Shown: positions 32,298-41,315, counted from the stretch's first letter. The stretch: 64,000 nt of DNA from Salipiger pentaromativorans (GCF_024721115.1 NZ_JAMDHK010000003.1:233403-297402); one strand, 5' to 3'. The notes: a model not told the origin generated them from the letters alone. Program-made: numbers and translations.

Positions 32298-32325
32298 CGA
32301 GGACCCCGGACAACCGGGATCCTCG
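32298..32325 (-). terminator. Terminator of the GMC dehydrogenase genes
   Basis: Arms CGAGGACCCCGG and CCGGGATCCTCG pair at 11 of 12 positions around ACAA. On the minus strand the hairpin is followed by ATATTTTATTG, a good Rho-independent tail, 45 nt past the GMC oxidoreductase stop. It also lies between two convergent genes and may stop the dipeptidase transcript. Confidence 0.65.
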
Positions 32326-32369
32326 AATGATCTGTCAGACAGGCTCTCTGAATCCGCCCTAAGGTTGTG

Positions 32370-33938
32370 TCAAAGGTCCTTCCTCGACATGGCGTCGGCG
32401 ATATGATCCGCCTGCCGGATCGCCAGAGCGACGATGGTCAGGGTCGGGTTGCAGGAGGCACCGGTGGTGAACTGGCTGCCATCCGAGATGAACAGGTTCG
32501 ACACGTCATGCGTCTGCCCCCATTTGTTGCAGACCCCATCCCGCGCCTTTTCGCTCATCCGGTTGGTGCCCAGGTTGTGGGTGCTCGGATAGGGCGGCGT
32601 CGGATAGGTCGCGACCGCGCCGACCGACTTGTAAAGCGCCGAGCCCTGCTCATAGGCATGGTTGCGCATCATCACGTCGTTGGGGTGATCGTCGTAATGC
32701 ACATCCGCGACCGGCATCTCGTTCTGATCGACGATGGTCGAGTGCAGGGTGATGCGGTTGGTCTGCTGCGGCATGTCCTCGCCGACGATCCACATCCCGG
32801 CCAGGTTCTCGTACTGGTCGAGTGCAGAGGTGAAGGTCCGGCCCCAGCCGCCCGGCTTCATGAAAGCGGCCATCAGGGGCACGCCCAGCGACAGCGTCTC
32901 CAGCTCGTAGCCGCCGACGAAGCCACGTCCGGGGTTGTTTTCCGACTCGTCCCGGATGATCCCCGCCATGACCGTGCCGCGATAGAAATGCACCGGCTTT
33001 TCGAAGGCGGCGTAGACGCTGCCGGTCACGTGACGCATGTAGTTGCGCCCGACCTCTCCCGAGCTGTTGGCCAGCCCGTCGGGGAACATGTTCGAGGCGC
33101 TGTTCAGCAGCAGGCGCGGGCTCTCGATCGAGTTTCCGGCCAGGCAGACCACGCGCGCCTTCTGACGCTGGGTATTGCCGTCGCCATCGACATAGACCAC
33201 GCCGGTCGCCTTGCCGGCGTCGTCATGCTCGATGCGGATGGCCATGCTGTTCGGCCGCACCTCGAGATTGCCGGTGTCCTCGCCCTTGGGGATCTCGGTG
33301 TAGAGGGTCGACCATTTCGCGCCGCTCTTGCAGCCCTGGAAACAGAACCCGAGTTGCAGGCAGGACCCGCGGCCATCGCGCGGCTCGCTGTTGATCGCCA
33401 TGCGCCCGGTATGGACCTCTTTGTAGCCCATGCGCTTGGCGCCGGCGGCCATCACCTTGAAGTTGTTGTTGGGCGGCAGGCCGGGGATGTTGTTGGTGCG
33501 CGTCACGCCCATCTTGTCCTCGGCCTTTTCGTAATAGGGCTCGAGATCCGCCAGGGTGATCGGCCAGTCCAGCAGGTTGGCGCCGGTGATGTTGCCATAG
33601 GTCTCCTGGGTCCGGAATTCGTGCTCCTTGAAGCGCAGCGAGGCGCCGGCCCAGTGGGTGGTGGAGCCGCCGACCGCCTTCACGATCCAGGCGGGGAGGT
33701 TCGGGAAATCCGTCGCCACCTGCCACGAGCCGGAGCCGGTGCGCATGTCGCGCCAGCCGAGCTGGGCAAAGCTCTCCCATTCGTCGTTGATGAAATCCTC
33801 TTTTTCGTACCGGCCACCGGCCTCGAGGATCACGACCTTGATCCCCTTCTGCGCCAGTTCGTTGCCCAAGGTGCCGCCGCCGGCCCCCGAACCGATGATC
33901 ACGACAAGGCTGTCGTCGTTCAGGTCAAAATTTGCCAT
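32370..33938 (-). CDS. GMC-family FAD dehydrogenase, large subunit
   Basis: A 522-aa GMC oxidoreductase of the gluconate/glucose/sorbitol dehydrogenase branch. The FAD-binding motif is at the N terminus (VVIIGSGAGGGTLGNELAQ). A cysteine patch GSCLQLGFCFQGCKSG in the middle resembles the region that holds an iron-sulfur cluster in FAD-dependent glucose dehydrogenases. The C-terminal half has STHNLGTNRM and TTGASCNPTLTI, the usual active-site and FAD-closing segments. It has no export signal of its own; relatives are carried across the membrane with the Tat-tagged small subunit encoded 11 nt upstream. It would oxidise a sugar, polyol or alcohol in the periplasm and pass electrons to a cytochrome c. 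The substrate is not readable. Confidence 0.9.
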   Translation of the reverse strand: MANFDLNDDSLVVIIGSGAGGGTLGNELAQKGIKVVILEAGGRYEKEDFINDEWESFAQLGWRDMRTGSGSWQVATDFPNLPAWIVKAVGGSTTHWAGASLRFKEHEFRTQETYGNITGANLLDWPITLADLEPYYEKAEDKMGVTRTNNIPGLPPNNNFKVMAAGAKRMGYKEVHTGRMAINSEPRDGRGSCLQLGFCFQGCKSGAKWSTLYTEIPKGEDTGNLEVRPNSMAIRIEHDDAGKATGVVYVDGDGNTQRQKARVVCLAGNSIESPRLLLNSASNMFPDGLANSSGEVGRNYMRHVTGSVYAAFEKPVHFYRGTVMAGIIRDESENNPGRGFVGGYELETLSLGVPLMAAFMKPGGWGRTFTSALDQYENLAGMWIVGEDMPQQTNRITLHSTIVDQNEMPVADVHYDDHPNDVMMRNHAYEQGSALYKSVGAVATYPTPPYPSTHNLGTNRMSEKARDGVCNKWGQTHDVSNLFISDGSQFTTGASCNPTLTIVALAIRQADHIADAMSRKDL

Positions 33939-33949
33939 TTCGTGTATCC

Positions 33950-34498
33950 TCAGTCTTCCGGCAGCCAGTCGATGTCGTCGAAGCCACGGTGCAGATAGCC
34001 GCCATGCTCAAAGGACGATCCTTCGTAGCCGAATTTCGGCCATGCCTCTTTCTGGTTGTAGAGCGACACCACAAGGTCGCCGCGGATCCTCTGGAAGAAC
34101 TCCGAGTCCTCGATCTCTTCGAGAAGTTCGACCCGGTCCTCTTCCCAGCCGACCCCCGCATAGGGTGCCTTGAAGCGGGTGGTGGCGAGGCTGTCGAGCT
34201 GGGCCACGCCGGCTTCGATCACCCCCTTGAGCGCATCGTCCTGCGCGGCCTTCTCGTCCCAGGGCATGACGGCCACGATGTAGAAATGATCCGACAGGAA
34301 GTCGTGCGGATAGATGTCGCGGGCCATCTTGGCCAGCGTCTTCATGGTCGCCGGCGACAGCGCCTTGCCGCTGTCGGCCCAGGCGTCCTCGATGCTCAGC
34401 CCCATGCTGCCGGCGAATGCCGCCGCCGGAGCGCCCGTCGCCATCCCTTTCAGGACCGTCCGCCGGTTGTATTTTGATCTTTTGTCGACCAGTCGCAT
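33950..34498 (-). CDS. Gluconate 2-dehydrogenase subunit 3-family protein (Tat-exported)
   Basis: A 182-aa small subunit. The N terminus has a twin-arginine signal (NRRTVLKGMATGAPAAAFAGS), and the remainder matches the subunit 3 family (MARDIYPHDFLSDHFYIV near the centre). AAGGAGAG precedes the ATG. In characterised three-part FAD dehydrogenases this subunit is needed for maturation and acts as the hitchhiker carrying the folded FAD subunit through the Tat pore. Gene order here (small subunit, then large subunit, 11-nt gap) fits such a complex. Confidence 0.9.
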   Translation of the reverse strand: MRLVDKRSKYNRRTVLKGMATGAPAAAFAGSMGLSIEDAWADSGKALSPATMKTLAKMARDIYPHDFLSDHFYIVAVMPWDEKAAQDDALKGVIEAGVAQLDSLATTRFKAPYAGVGWEEDRVELLEEIEDSEFFQRIRGDLVVSLYNQKEAWPKFGYEGSSFEHGGYLHRGFDDIDWLPED

Positions 34499-34650
34499 TT
34501 TGGCTCTCCTTCTTACCTACTTGCGGTGGTTTCACACACTCGGATTGAAAATTTCTCGAATATTTTCTTTATGTTAGGCCGCAAAAGCCACCCGCCCTGA
34601 ATCGGGCGTCACGGCATGCGGCGCTCAGCCCTCCGAAACCGGATGGCGCG
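34499..34650 (-). promoter_or_regulatory. Gap between cytochrome c and dehydrogenase genes
   Basis: A 152-nt region with an AT-rich centre (34545-34580, including TTTCTCGAATATTTTCTTTATG) and a short GC hairpin CGCCC/GGGCG near 34600. It may hold both the terminator of the cytochrome gene and a promoter of the dehydrogenase pair. No precise boxes are clear. Confidence 0.3.
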
Positions 34651-35046
34651 TCACTCGATGTGTTTCAGAAACGCGATCACCTTCTCGCGCACCTCGGGCT
34701 TGGCCTGGCGGTAGGACATGAAGGTGCCCTTGATCATCTTCTGCGGATTGGTCAGCCAGGCATCGAGGCTCTCCTCGTCCCAGACCACCTCCGCCCCGGC
34801 CAGACCCGAAGAGTATTTGAACCCTTCGATCGTGCCCGCCTTGCGCCCGAAAATATCGTGCAGCGGCGGCCCTTGCCGCGGCGGTGCTTCGGGGTCGAGC
34901 GTGTGGCAGGCGGCGCATTGGCGCTTGAACAGCTCCTGCCCCTCGCTCTCCCCTCCCGCACCGTCGGCAAAAGCCGCACCGGCCGCGCAAAAGGCGGCAG
35001 GGAAAACCAACAAAATGAGACTGTTCGCGGCATTCCGCTGTGTCAT
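34651..35046 (-). CDS. Monohaem c-type cytochrome
   Basis: A 131-aa exported class I cytochrome c. Residues 1-27 are a signal peptide (SLILLVFPAAFCAAGAAFA). The haem site CAACH follows (FKRQCAACHTL), and the distal Met ligand is in KGTFMSYR. The fold positions match cytochrome c2/c550 types with KAGTIEGFKYSSGL. GGAGGAG lies before the ATG. Located 152 nt upstream of the GMC dehydrogenase subunits on the same strand, it is the likely periplasmic electron acceptor that links substrate oxidation to the respiratory chain. Confidence 0.92.
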   Translation of the reverse strand: MTQRNAANSLILLVFPAAFCAAGAAFADGAGGESEGQELFKRQCAACHTLDPEAPPRQGPPLHDIFGRKAGTIEGFKYSSGLAGAEVVWDEESLDAWLTNPQKMIKGTFMSYRQAKPEVREKVIAFLKHIE

Positions 35047-35219
35047 TTACCCACTCCTCCGACAGGTGGAAAAGGGGTAATACACTTCGCTTTTCCGGTG
35101 GTGGTACGTGACTAGCACATCTGCCTTTCCGCCGATTTTCGGCGCCTTTGCCCGGCCCCGAAAAGACAAAGGGCGGCCCGATCCGGACCGCCGTCTTTCG
35201 CAACGCCGATGCTCTGCGA

Positions 35220-36092
35220 TCAAAGCGGGTCGCGGCTGCGCTGCAACTCCTCGCCGATGGTACAGGACACCCTCGGCCCGGCGATCCGGATCGGCTCGGC
35301 CCGGGCAGAGGGCATCGCCCGCGCCACTTCGAGCATCAGCTTGGTACGGATCGAGCTCCGGAACTGATCCTTGGAGGTGATCGGGATCACAAAGCCACGG
35401 TCTCCGCCGACCACGCAATATTGGAAATACAGGTCGAGATCCTCGATATCGACCGGCGAGGCGGCAGGATCGCGCAGCATGATCGGCAGGCCGTTGATGG
35501 TGATGCCCCGCGCGACGGCCAGATCGCGCGCCGCGGTCACCGGGATGCCCTCGTTATTCGGCCCGTCCGCCGAAAGATCCAGCACCGGCTCGCCCCGATA
35601 AGGGCTGCGTTCGAACAGATCCACCGCATGCAGGATGGCAGCGGAGATCGAGGTGCGGGCCGCGCGCGAGATCGGCGCGCTTTGCAGACGCGCCGCGAAA
35701 TCGGCGGCGGCCTCGGCGCTGTCCAGAAGATGCCAGTCGGCCACCAGCCTCTGCTCGCCGGGGCCCGCCCATTCGAAATAGGCGATGGCGATGGCGCCGT
35801 GCCGGCCCCCGGTGATCAGCCGGACGAACTCCGGAGAGCGGATCGTATCGGCATAGCCGTTGCGTTGCAGGATCTGCTCGCCCGGATCCATCGAGCGCGA
35901 GACATCGACGGCCAGAACAAGGGCGACATCCACCTCGACCGGCCCGTCCCCGTCCTGAACCCGGACGGGAGAAAGAGGGCCGGACGCCGCAACGCTCGCG
36001 GCCATCGCAAAAGTTGTGGCCGCCGCGAGGCGCTGCAACATGGGACGTGCCAGCGCCGATCGCTGTCGTGCAAAATGTCTAAGGCGTTTCAT
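35220..36092 (-). CDS. DUF1194 (von Willebrand factor A-like) secreted protein
   Basis: A 290-aa exported protein of the DUF1194 family, which is widespread in Rhodobacterales. A signal peptide covers about residues 1-42 (RLAAATTFAMAASVAASG). The mature part begins with a VWA-like strand and MIDAS-type motif, VDVALVLAVDVSRSMDPGEQ, followed by further family segments DLSADGPNNEG and YFQYCVVGGDRGFV. A second start at codon 18 (MLQRLAAA) would also give a good signal. VWA folds bind metal and protein partners; no function is established for this family. It is leftward, 173 nt from the cytochrome gene. Confidence 0.9.
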   Translation of the reverse strand: MKRLRHFARQRSALARPMLQRLAAATTFAMAASVAASGPLSPVRVQDGDGPVEVDVALVLAVDVSRSMDPGEQILQRNGYADTIRSPEFVRLITGGRHGAIAIAYFEWAGPGEQRLVADWHLLDSAEAAADFAARLQSAPISRAARTSISAAILHAVDLFERSPYRGEPVLDLSADGPNNEGIPVTAARDLAVARGITINGLPIMLRDPAASPVDIEDLDLYFQYCVVGGDRGFVIPITSKDQFRSSIRTKLMLEVARAMPSARAEPIRIAGPRVSCTIGEELQRSRDPL

Positions 36093-36357
36093 GCGCCGGG
36101 TTGTAGGCCCGATCCGGCCGGCACGGGCAGTAGCCCTGTACCACAGTCCCGGTCCCGGCCCCGAGACAGGGCGCCGGAGGCGTTCGGACCCGGTCGCGCC
36201 CGGTGGCTCTCACGCCGCCGATACCCGTCCCTGACATGCGCGCATCCGCCTCCGGCAATGGCTGTCGCCAAAGCTGGAAACGGGTGCAAGACTTCGGCAG
36301 AGGGGACGGAACCACCCACCCGTGCAAGGCTGGCGGCCCTTCCGCGCCAAGACGCGC
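36093..36357. other. Intergenic, no gene seen
   Basis: A 265-nt GC-rich stretch between the DUF1194 gene and the first gene fragment of the decayed region. The frames present are antisense or out-of-frame shadows. I see no hairpin with a T run and no clear promoter. Confidence 0.4.
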
Positions 36358-36745
36358 TCAGCTCTCCTGAAATTTCGGCGCGCGCTTCTCGTGGAAGGCC
36401 AGCACGCTCTGCGGCGCGGGCTTGGTGATCGTGGTACAGCCCACCGCCAGCGAGCGGATCAGCAGCACGGCGGCGGCAAAGGCGGCGAGCCGTTCGAGCC
36501 CCCGGCAGTGGCGCAGATGCATGCCCACCACCGAGCCCGCCAGCGCATAGACGCCCAGCATCGAGGTGGTCGCGACCAGCGCGATCTCGTACCACGCGCC
36601 GTTCATCACCAGCGCCGGGTTGTAGACGAAGGCGAAGGGCACGATGAAACCGGGCAGCGTGAGCTTGAACGCGGTCAGGCCGGTCTTGGTACTGTCGGTC
36701 TTGGCCAGGGCCGCCGAAATCACCGTCGCGCATGAGACCAGCTGG
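36358..36745 (-). pseudogene. TRAP transporter fused permease, C-terminal fragment
   Basis: About 125 codons that match only the extreme C terminus of the large TRAP 4TM/12TM fused permease (normally more than 600 aa): KTGLTAFKLTLPGFIVPFAF, VYNPALVMNGAWYEIALV and MLGVYALAGSVVGM. The upstream codons do not continue the protein; the match stops at about 36745, exactly where a plus-strand UbiX fragment begins. No start codon or ribosome binding site belongs to it. It is a truncated relic of an uptake system for small carboxylates. Confidence 0.8.
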
Positions 36746-37162
36746 AAGATCGCCGACATCCGCGCGCTGGCCGACCGCTGGTACAAGCCGGAGGATATCG
36801 GCGCCTCGATCTCCAGCGGCTCATTTCACACGCTGGGCATGGTGATGGCGCCCTGCTCGCTGCGCTCCGCCTCCGAGATTGCCAATGGCGTGACCTCGAC
36901 CCTACCCACACGCGCCGCCGATGTGGTGCTGAAGGAACGCCGCCGTCTGGTGCGGATGCTGCGCGAGACGCCGCTGCATCTGGGTCATCTGCGCACCCTG
37001 ACCACGCTGGCCGAGATCGGCGCCATCCTCGCGCCGCCGGTGCCCGCCTTCTACGCCAGGCCCGAGACGCTGGACGACATGATCGGCCATATGCTGGGCC
37101 GGGTGGTGGATATGTTCGACATCGAGACCGGCACCGTCAAGCGCTGGAAAGACGACGCCTGA
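36740..37162 (+). pseudogene. UbiX/Pad-type flavin prenyltransferase, C-terminal fragment
   Basis: About 140 codons of the C-terminal two-thirds of a UbiX/Pad-like flavin prenyltransferase: ISSGSFHTLGMVMAPCSL, TRAADVVLKERRRLVRMLR, ETPLHLGHLRTL and PPVPAFYARPETLDDMI. The N-terminal flavin-binding segment with its GASG motif is missing; the frame upstream (36644-36740) reads antisense through the TRAP relic. Such proteins make prenyl-FMN for UbiD-type decarboxylases of aromatic acids. A truncated UbiX cannot bind FMN, so it should be dead. Confidence 0.8.
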
Positions 37163-37168
37163 GCGGCG

Positions 37169-37690
37169 TTACAGGCAGAGCGCCACCAGCTTGGCGCGCG
37201 GCTCCGCTGCGCCTTTGCCCTTGGGCGCCAGGGCCGCGAAGGTGTCGAGATTTCCCGTCATCGTCGCGGCGCGGTCAGTGCCGGCCTCAACGAGCGCGGG
37301 CTCTGCCACCATCAGCCCTTCATAAAGCGCAAAGAGCATGCCCTGCTCCAGCCGCTCGGCCTCGATCTCCCATTTCTGGATGCCCGCGCGCAGGGTTTCG
37401 CGCGGCGCCTCGGGGCAGACCTGCCAGCCCTTGAGCCGCCGCCGCACCGCACGCAGCGGGCGCACGATCTCGGCATGCCAGGCAGAGACCTCCCCGGCGC
37501 AGCGCGCGGCCCCCGCCCCTGTGATGCCCCAGCCCTCGGACCCCAGCCAGAGCCCGAAGAGCAGCAGGTTCACATCGGCGCCGGTCTCTTCCTGGATCTC
37601 CAGACAGAGCGGCGGCACCCCCGACCGCCCATAGCGGTCGAGGGAAAAGCGCCAGAACGGATGCGCGTCGGGGTCAGGCTGGATAAGCAT
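37169..37690 (-). CDS. TIGR02444-family protein
   Basis: A 173-aa cytoplasmic protein of the TIGR02444 (DUF2390) family: HPFWRFSLDRYGRSGVPPLC then LEIQEETGADVNLLLFGLWL in the first 60 residues are the hallmark. It is intact from an ATG at 37690 to its stop, unlike its neighbours. The function of the family is unknown. It sits convergent to the UbiX fragment with 6 nt between, and 40 nt beyond the end of a broken FMN-dehydrogenase gene, so it is the only whole gene in the decayed stretch. It might be a remnant of an older gene order. Confidence 0.85.
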   Translation of the reverse strand: MLIQPDPDAHPFWRFSLDRYGRSGVPPLCLEIQEETGADVNLLLFGLWLGSEGWGITGAGAARCAGEVSAWHAEIVRPLRAVRRRLKGWQVCPEAPRETLRAGIQKWEIEAERLEQGMLFALYEGLMVAEPALVEAGTDRAATMTGNLDTFAALAPKGKGAAEPRAKLVALCL

Positions 37691-37730
37691 CGCGGTGCCG
37701 GATCGTCACATTGGGCAGATCGGAGACGCT

Positions 37731-38105
37731 CTATGCCCCCGACTGCGCCATGGTGACGGCGAATTCCTCGGGGATCAACCCGGCGAAATGGCTGCCTCCA
37801 CCGTCCCCCACCGCCGCCAGCGTATAGAGGGAGGCCCGCCCGCAGCACGCAGCCTCCGCCCCCAGCGCCAGGTCGAGCCCCGAGCGCACGCCGCTGTCGA
37901 AGAGCCGCGTCGCCTTGCCATCCACCTTGTCGCGGATGATCGGCAGCACCTCGGCGGGGCTGGGCGCCGCGTCGGACTGGCGCCCGCCACGGTTCGAGAC
38001 CAGAATGCCGTCGCCCCCGGCCTCCACCGCCGCGACAGCATCGTCGGGATGCAGCACGCCCTTGACGATCAGCGCCCGGTCCCAGACCCGGCGCATGCGG
38101 GCAAC
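37731..38105 (-). pseudogene. FMN-dependent alpha-hydroxy-acid dehydrogenase, C-terminal fragment
   Basis: About 120 codons of the C-terminal third of a lactate/mandelate dehydrogenase-type TIM barrel: RALIVKGVLHPDDAVAAVEA (substrate/FMN lysine), DGILVSNRGGRQSD (with the catalytic-site Arg segment) and RLFDSGVRSGLDLALGAEAA. The N-terminal two-thirds are absent. At about 38105 the sequence switches, with a change of frame, to a piece of a thiamine-diphosphate enzyme. The stop codon is intact. It is a deletion relic. Confidence 0.82.
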
Positions 38106-38460
38106 AGGCCGAAATAGCTGCCGGGCTCGGTGCGCGGGCAATGCTCGACCCGCAGCGGGTATTCGTTGACGATGGCCGCCTCTGGCGCGGCGATCTCGCC
38201 GATCACCCGGCTGATATATTCCGGCGTCAGCGCCTCTTTCGGCTCCCCCTTGGCGCGGGAGGCCGCGCGGTCCGCGGCGATCTTGGCCGTAAGCGCCTCG
38301 CCTTTCGGCCACAACGGGCCGAGGAGGTCCAGCAGCCCCTCCAGCACATCCGCCGGGCGCCCGGCGAGCGACATGTCGGAACGGAAGCTGCGCATCGGGT
38401 GGCGGGCAAAGACCGGGTCTTCGCCGGCATGCACGATCCCGGCCTCGGCACGGCCCCTCC
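38105..38460 (-). pseudogene. Thiamine-diphosphate-dependent enzyme, internal fragment
   Basis: About 115 codons from the middle of an acetolactate-synthase/benzoylformate-decarboxylase-like enzyme: AGIVHAGEDPVFARHPMRSF, SDMSLAGRPADVLEGLLDLL and EALTPEYISRVIGEIAAPEA, followed by VNEYPLRVEHC and PGSYFG. Both ends are missing and the downstream end is fused out of frame to the FMN-dehydrogenase relic. ThDP decarboxylases and alpha-hydroxy-acid dehydrogenases are consecutive steps in mandelate-type pathways, so the two relics may come from one lost operon, collapsed by a deletion. Confidence 0.75.
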
Positions 38461-38992
38461 ACAGGGCGCCATCCCCGCATCGCCTGTGGCCCCCGCACCG
38501 CCCCTTGTCGCTTCAACATGCAAGGTGATGCGCAAAGCCCTCCCGGCTCCGAAACCGAGGGGCGCCAAATAGACAGAAGGGCAAGAGGCGTCGCCCCCAA
38601 AGCGCCGGCAGATCTTGGGGCGTCGCTCTGAGGAACGGCTTGCCGGATATCATCACCGACCGCCCCGCACCGCCCATCGCAGAGAACCGTCTGCCGAGCG
38701 GTGTTTCACCGACCAGCAAACGGAGAGCCCAATTTTAATCACTCCGGAAACTGTCCAATCCATTGGAAGCGACGCAGTCGCCGGGATCAGCCTCGGTGAA
38801 CGTCAATGCCCGCCTGCAATTCCACACCGGTCACAGCCCGGGAAAGTCGGCGGGCAGTTCCGAGTTAAAAAACGGTGTAGTTCTCCAGAAACGATGCATA
38901 CGCTAGAATAGCGGCCTGACCCTGTTCCTATCAGCGACCGCACTCACCGCAACCGTCCTCTTCTGGCTATGAAAATCAAAAATCCGGAGCCA
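38461..38992. other. Region between gene relics and cas3
   Basis: No gene is supported. The composition falls towards 38700-38960 compared with the relics on the left. Small frames on both strands have no start signals. The promoter of the cas operon should lie in the last 150 nt, but I cannot name clear boxes. The sequence looks like an old recombination boundary. Confidence 0.4.
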
Positions 38993-41251
38993 ATGATTTA
39001 CGCGCATTCCCTAAAGGACCGTGGCCCTGCCGACTGGGAGACGCTCCTCGACCATTCTTTCGCCGTTGCGCGGAGTACGCGCCGGAATGCCTCCGCATTC
39101 GCCCCGGAGCTCGGAGAAATCATCGGTTGGGCGCACGACCTGGGAAAGACGAAGCCGCGTTTCCAGGAGCGGTTGCACAACTCCGATATCCACGAACCCC
39201 ACGCAGCGGCCGGCGCGCGCTATCTGTTCTTTCGTCAGCCCCATGCACTCTCCGCCATCATGGCACAGATCGTCCTGGGCCATCACGCGGGGTTGAGCGA
39301 TGGCGGTGGGCCCGAGCGTTTACTGCGCGCACGTCTAGAGGAGGAGCAGGTTCTTTTGCCGCCAGAGGATTGGCCCGTCCCCAGGCTGACCAAACGCCCA
39401 ACAGCGCTCGCGGAGCTCGACGGGAAGGACCTCGGCAACGCCAATTATCACTTCGCCTTCCTCGGGCGGATGCTGTTTTCCGCCCTTGTCGATGCCGACC
39501 GGAGCGAGACCCGCGCTTTCTACGACCGCGCCGAGGGCCGCGCGGCCCCCGAGCCCGAACCCGTCGCGCTGGACGAACTGCGCCGCCGCCTCGACACGCA
39601 TATGGCGGAGCTGAGCGGCGAGGGTCCGGTCAACGCCCTGCGCCACGGGGTCCACACCCATGTGCGGGCGCAGGCCGCGCGCGATCCGGGGCTTTTCAGC
39701 CTCACCGTGCCGACCGGCGGCGGCAAGACGCTGGCGGCGCTCGGCTTTGCGCTCGACCATGCAATAGCCCATGGGCAGGACAGGGTGATCTTTGTCATCC
39801 CCTACACCTCCATCGTCGAGCAGACGGCGGCGGTGTTCCGCAAGGTTCTGGACGATCCGCAAGGCAGGACCGTGCTCGAACACCATTCCGCCTTCGACTG
39901 GCAGGAGCACGAAGACGACGAGGCGCGCGATCTCAAAACCGCCGCCGAGCGCTGGGACCGGCCCGTCATCGTCACCACCGCCGTGCAGTTCTTCGAAAGC
40001 CTGCACGCGGCGCGCACCTCGCCCTGCCGCAAGCTGCACCGCATCGCCAATGCGGTGGTGATCCTCGACGAGGCGCAGACCCTGCCGCGCCCGCTTCTGC
40101 GGCCAAGCCTGGCCGCCATCCGCGAACTGGCGCGGGGCTATCGCAGCAGCCTCGTGCTCTGCACCGCGACCCAGCCTGCGCTGCTTAAGGAGGACGGGTT
40201 TCCCCATCCCGAAGCGCTGTCGCGCGATGGCCCCCTGCCCCTGCGCGAACTCGCGCCCGATCCGAAGGGCCTGTACCAAAAGCTGAAGCGCGTGCGCGTG
40301 GAGCAGGCCGGCCCGCTCTCCAACGCGGCGCTGGCGGACCGGCTGGCCGCGCCCGAGGGCGGGCTCGCCATCCTCAACAACCGGCGGCAGGCGCGCGCGG
40401 TCTTCGAGCTGATCCGCGATGTGCCGAACGCCTGCCATCTCTCGACCAATATGACCGCGCGGCACCGCCGGGTGGTATTGGAAAAGGTGCGGGGGCAACT
40501 CGCCAGCGGCGCCCCCGTCCGGCTTGTCAGCACCAGCCTGATCGAAGCGGGCGTCGATGTAAGTTTCCCCGTGGTCTACCGCGCGCTTGCCGGGCTCGAC
40601 AGCATCGTGCAAGCCGCCGGGCGCTGCAACCGCAACGCCGAGGGCGCCGAGCCGGGCCGGGTGGTGGTCTTTGAACCGGCCGCAGAGGAGGCAGGCCAAT
40701 ACAAGCCCCCCGAGGAGCTGCACCAACTGGCCGAGACCGCACGAAGCGTGCTGACCCGCTTTTCCGAAGACCCGCTCTCGCTGGAGGCGATCAACGCCTA
40801 TTTCAAGGATGTCTTCTGGCAGAAGAAACAGAAGATGGATGCGGGCAAGGTGGACGGCCAGGACTACCCGATCCTGCAAGCCATCGCCAATGCCGGGGGC
40901 GGGGCCGAGTTGAACCTCCCCTATGCCTCTGTCGCGAAAGCCTTTCGCATGATCCCCGAAGGCGCGATGCCGGTGGTGATCCGCGGCGGCGACTGGGGCC
41001 TTCCCGACCGCGACTGGGAGAAGGTGCAGTATCTGACAAGCGCGGGCGCCGTGGCGCGCCTCCTGCAAAGCTATCAGGTGCAGATCCCCGAGAAGGCGCG
41101 GCAAAAGATGCTTGGCGCCGGTCTGCTGGTGCCGCTTCGGGAAACGGAGTTCGGGCTGCAATTCCTGCTCCTCGACCGTCCGGAGCTTTATGACGGGGAG
41201 ACCGGGCTCAAATGGGACGATTGGGAGGATCTGGGGTTTCTGAGCTATTGA
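38993..41251 (+). CDS. cas3: CRISPR-associated helicase/nuclease Cas3 (subtype I-C)
   Basis: A 752-aa Cas3. The N-terminal HD nuclease domain (about 1-200) starts YAHSL and carries IIGWAHDLGKTKPRFQ, with the HD pair. The superfamily 2 helicase follows: Walker A TVPTGGGKTLA (near 245), DEAQ-box VVILDEAQTLP (near 355) and motif VI VQAAGRCNRN (near 545). The ATG at 38993 has GGAG 5 nt upstream and begins at the usual I-C start; an in-frame ATG at 38969 has no such site. Cas3 is recruited by the crRNA-bound Cascade to unwind and shred invading DNA. It is the first gene of the cas operon. Confidence 0.95.
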   Translation: MIYAHSLKDRGPADWETLLDHSFAVARSTRRNASAFAPELGEIIGWAHDLGKTKPRFQERLHNSDIHEPHAAAGARYLFFRQPHALSAIMAQIVLGHHAGLSDGGGPERLLRARLEEEQVLLPPEDWPVPRLTKRPTALAELDGKDLGNANYHFAFLGRMLFSALVDADRSETRAFYDRAEGRAAPEPEPVALDELRRRLDTHMAELSGEGPVNALRHGVHTHVRAQAARDPGLFSLTVPTGGGKTLAALGFALDHAIAHGQDRVIFVIPYTSIVEQTAAVFRKVLDDPQGRTVLEHHSAFDWQEHEDDEARDLKTAAERWDRPVIVTTAVQFFESLHAARTSPCRKLHRIANAVVILDEAQTLPRPLLRPSLAAIRELARGYRSSLVLCTATQPALLKEDGFPHPEALSRDGPLPLRELAPDPKGLYQKLKRVRVEQAGPLSNAALADRLAAPEGGLAILNNRRQARAVFELIRDVPNACHLSTNMTARHRRVVLEKVRGQLASGAPVRLVSTSLIEAGVDVSFPVVYRALAGLDSIVQAAGRCNRNAEGAEPGRVVVFEPAAEEAGQYKPPEELHQLAETARSVLTRFSEDPLSLEAINAYFKDVFWQKKQKMDAGKVDGQDYPILQAIANAGGGAELNLPYASVAKAFRMIPEGAMPVVIRGGDWGLPDRDWEKVQYLTSAGAVARLLQSYQVQIPEKARQKMLGAGLLVPLRETEFGLQFLLLDRPELYDGETGLKWDDWEDLGFLSY

Positions 41252-41315
41252 GAGCGGTTCTTGTTGACAGAGAACCGTTCGAGGCTTCAGATCAGAATAA
41301 GTCCGGAATGTTTGA

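Noticed and set aside
36644-37162. Apparent 172-aa intact UbiX-like gene
   Set aside because: Its first 32 codons are antisense to the TRAP fragment and the flavin-binding N terminus is absent, so it is a truncated relic and not a whole gene.
38461-38992. Possible insertion-sequence remnant upstream of cas3
   Set aside because: Composition changes here, but I found no transposase motif, no terminal inverted repeats and no target duplication.
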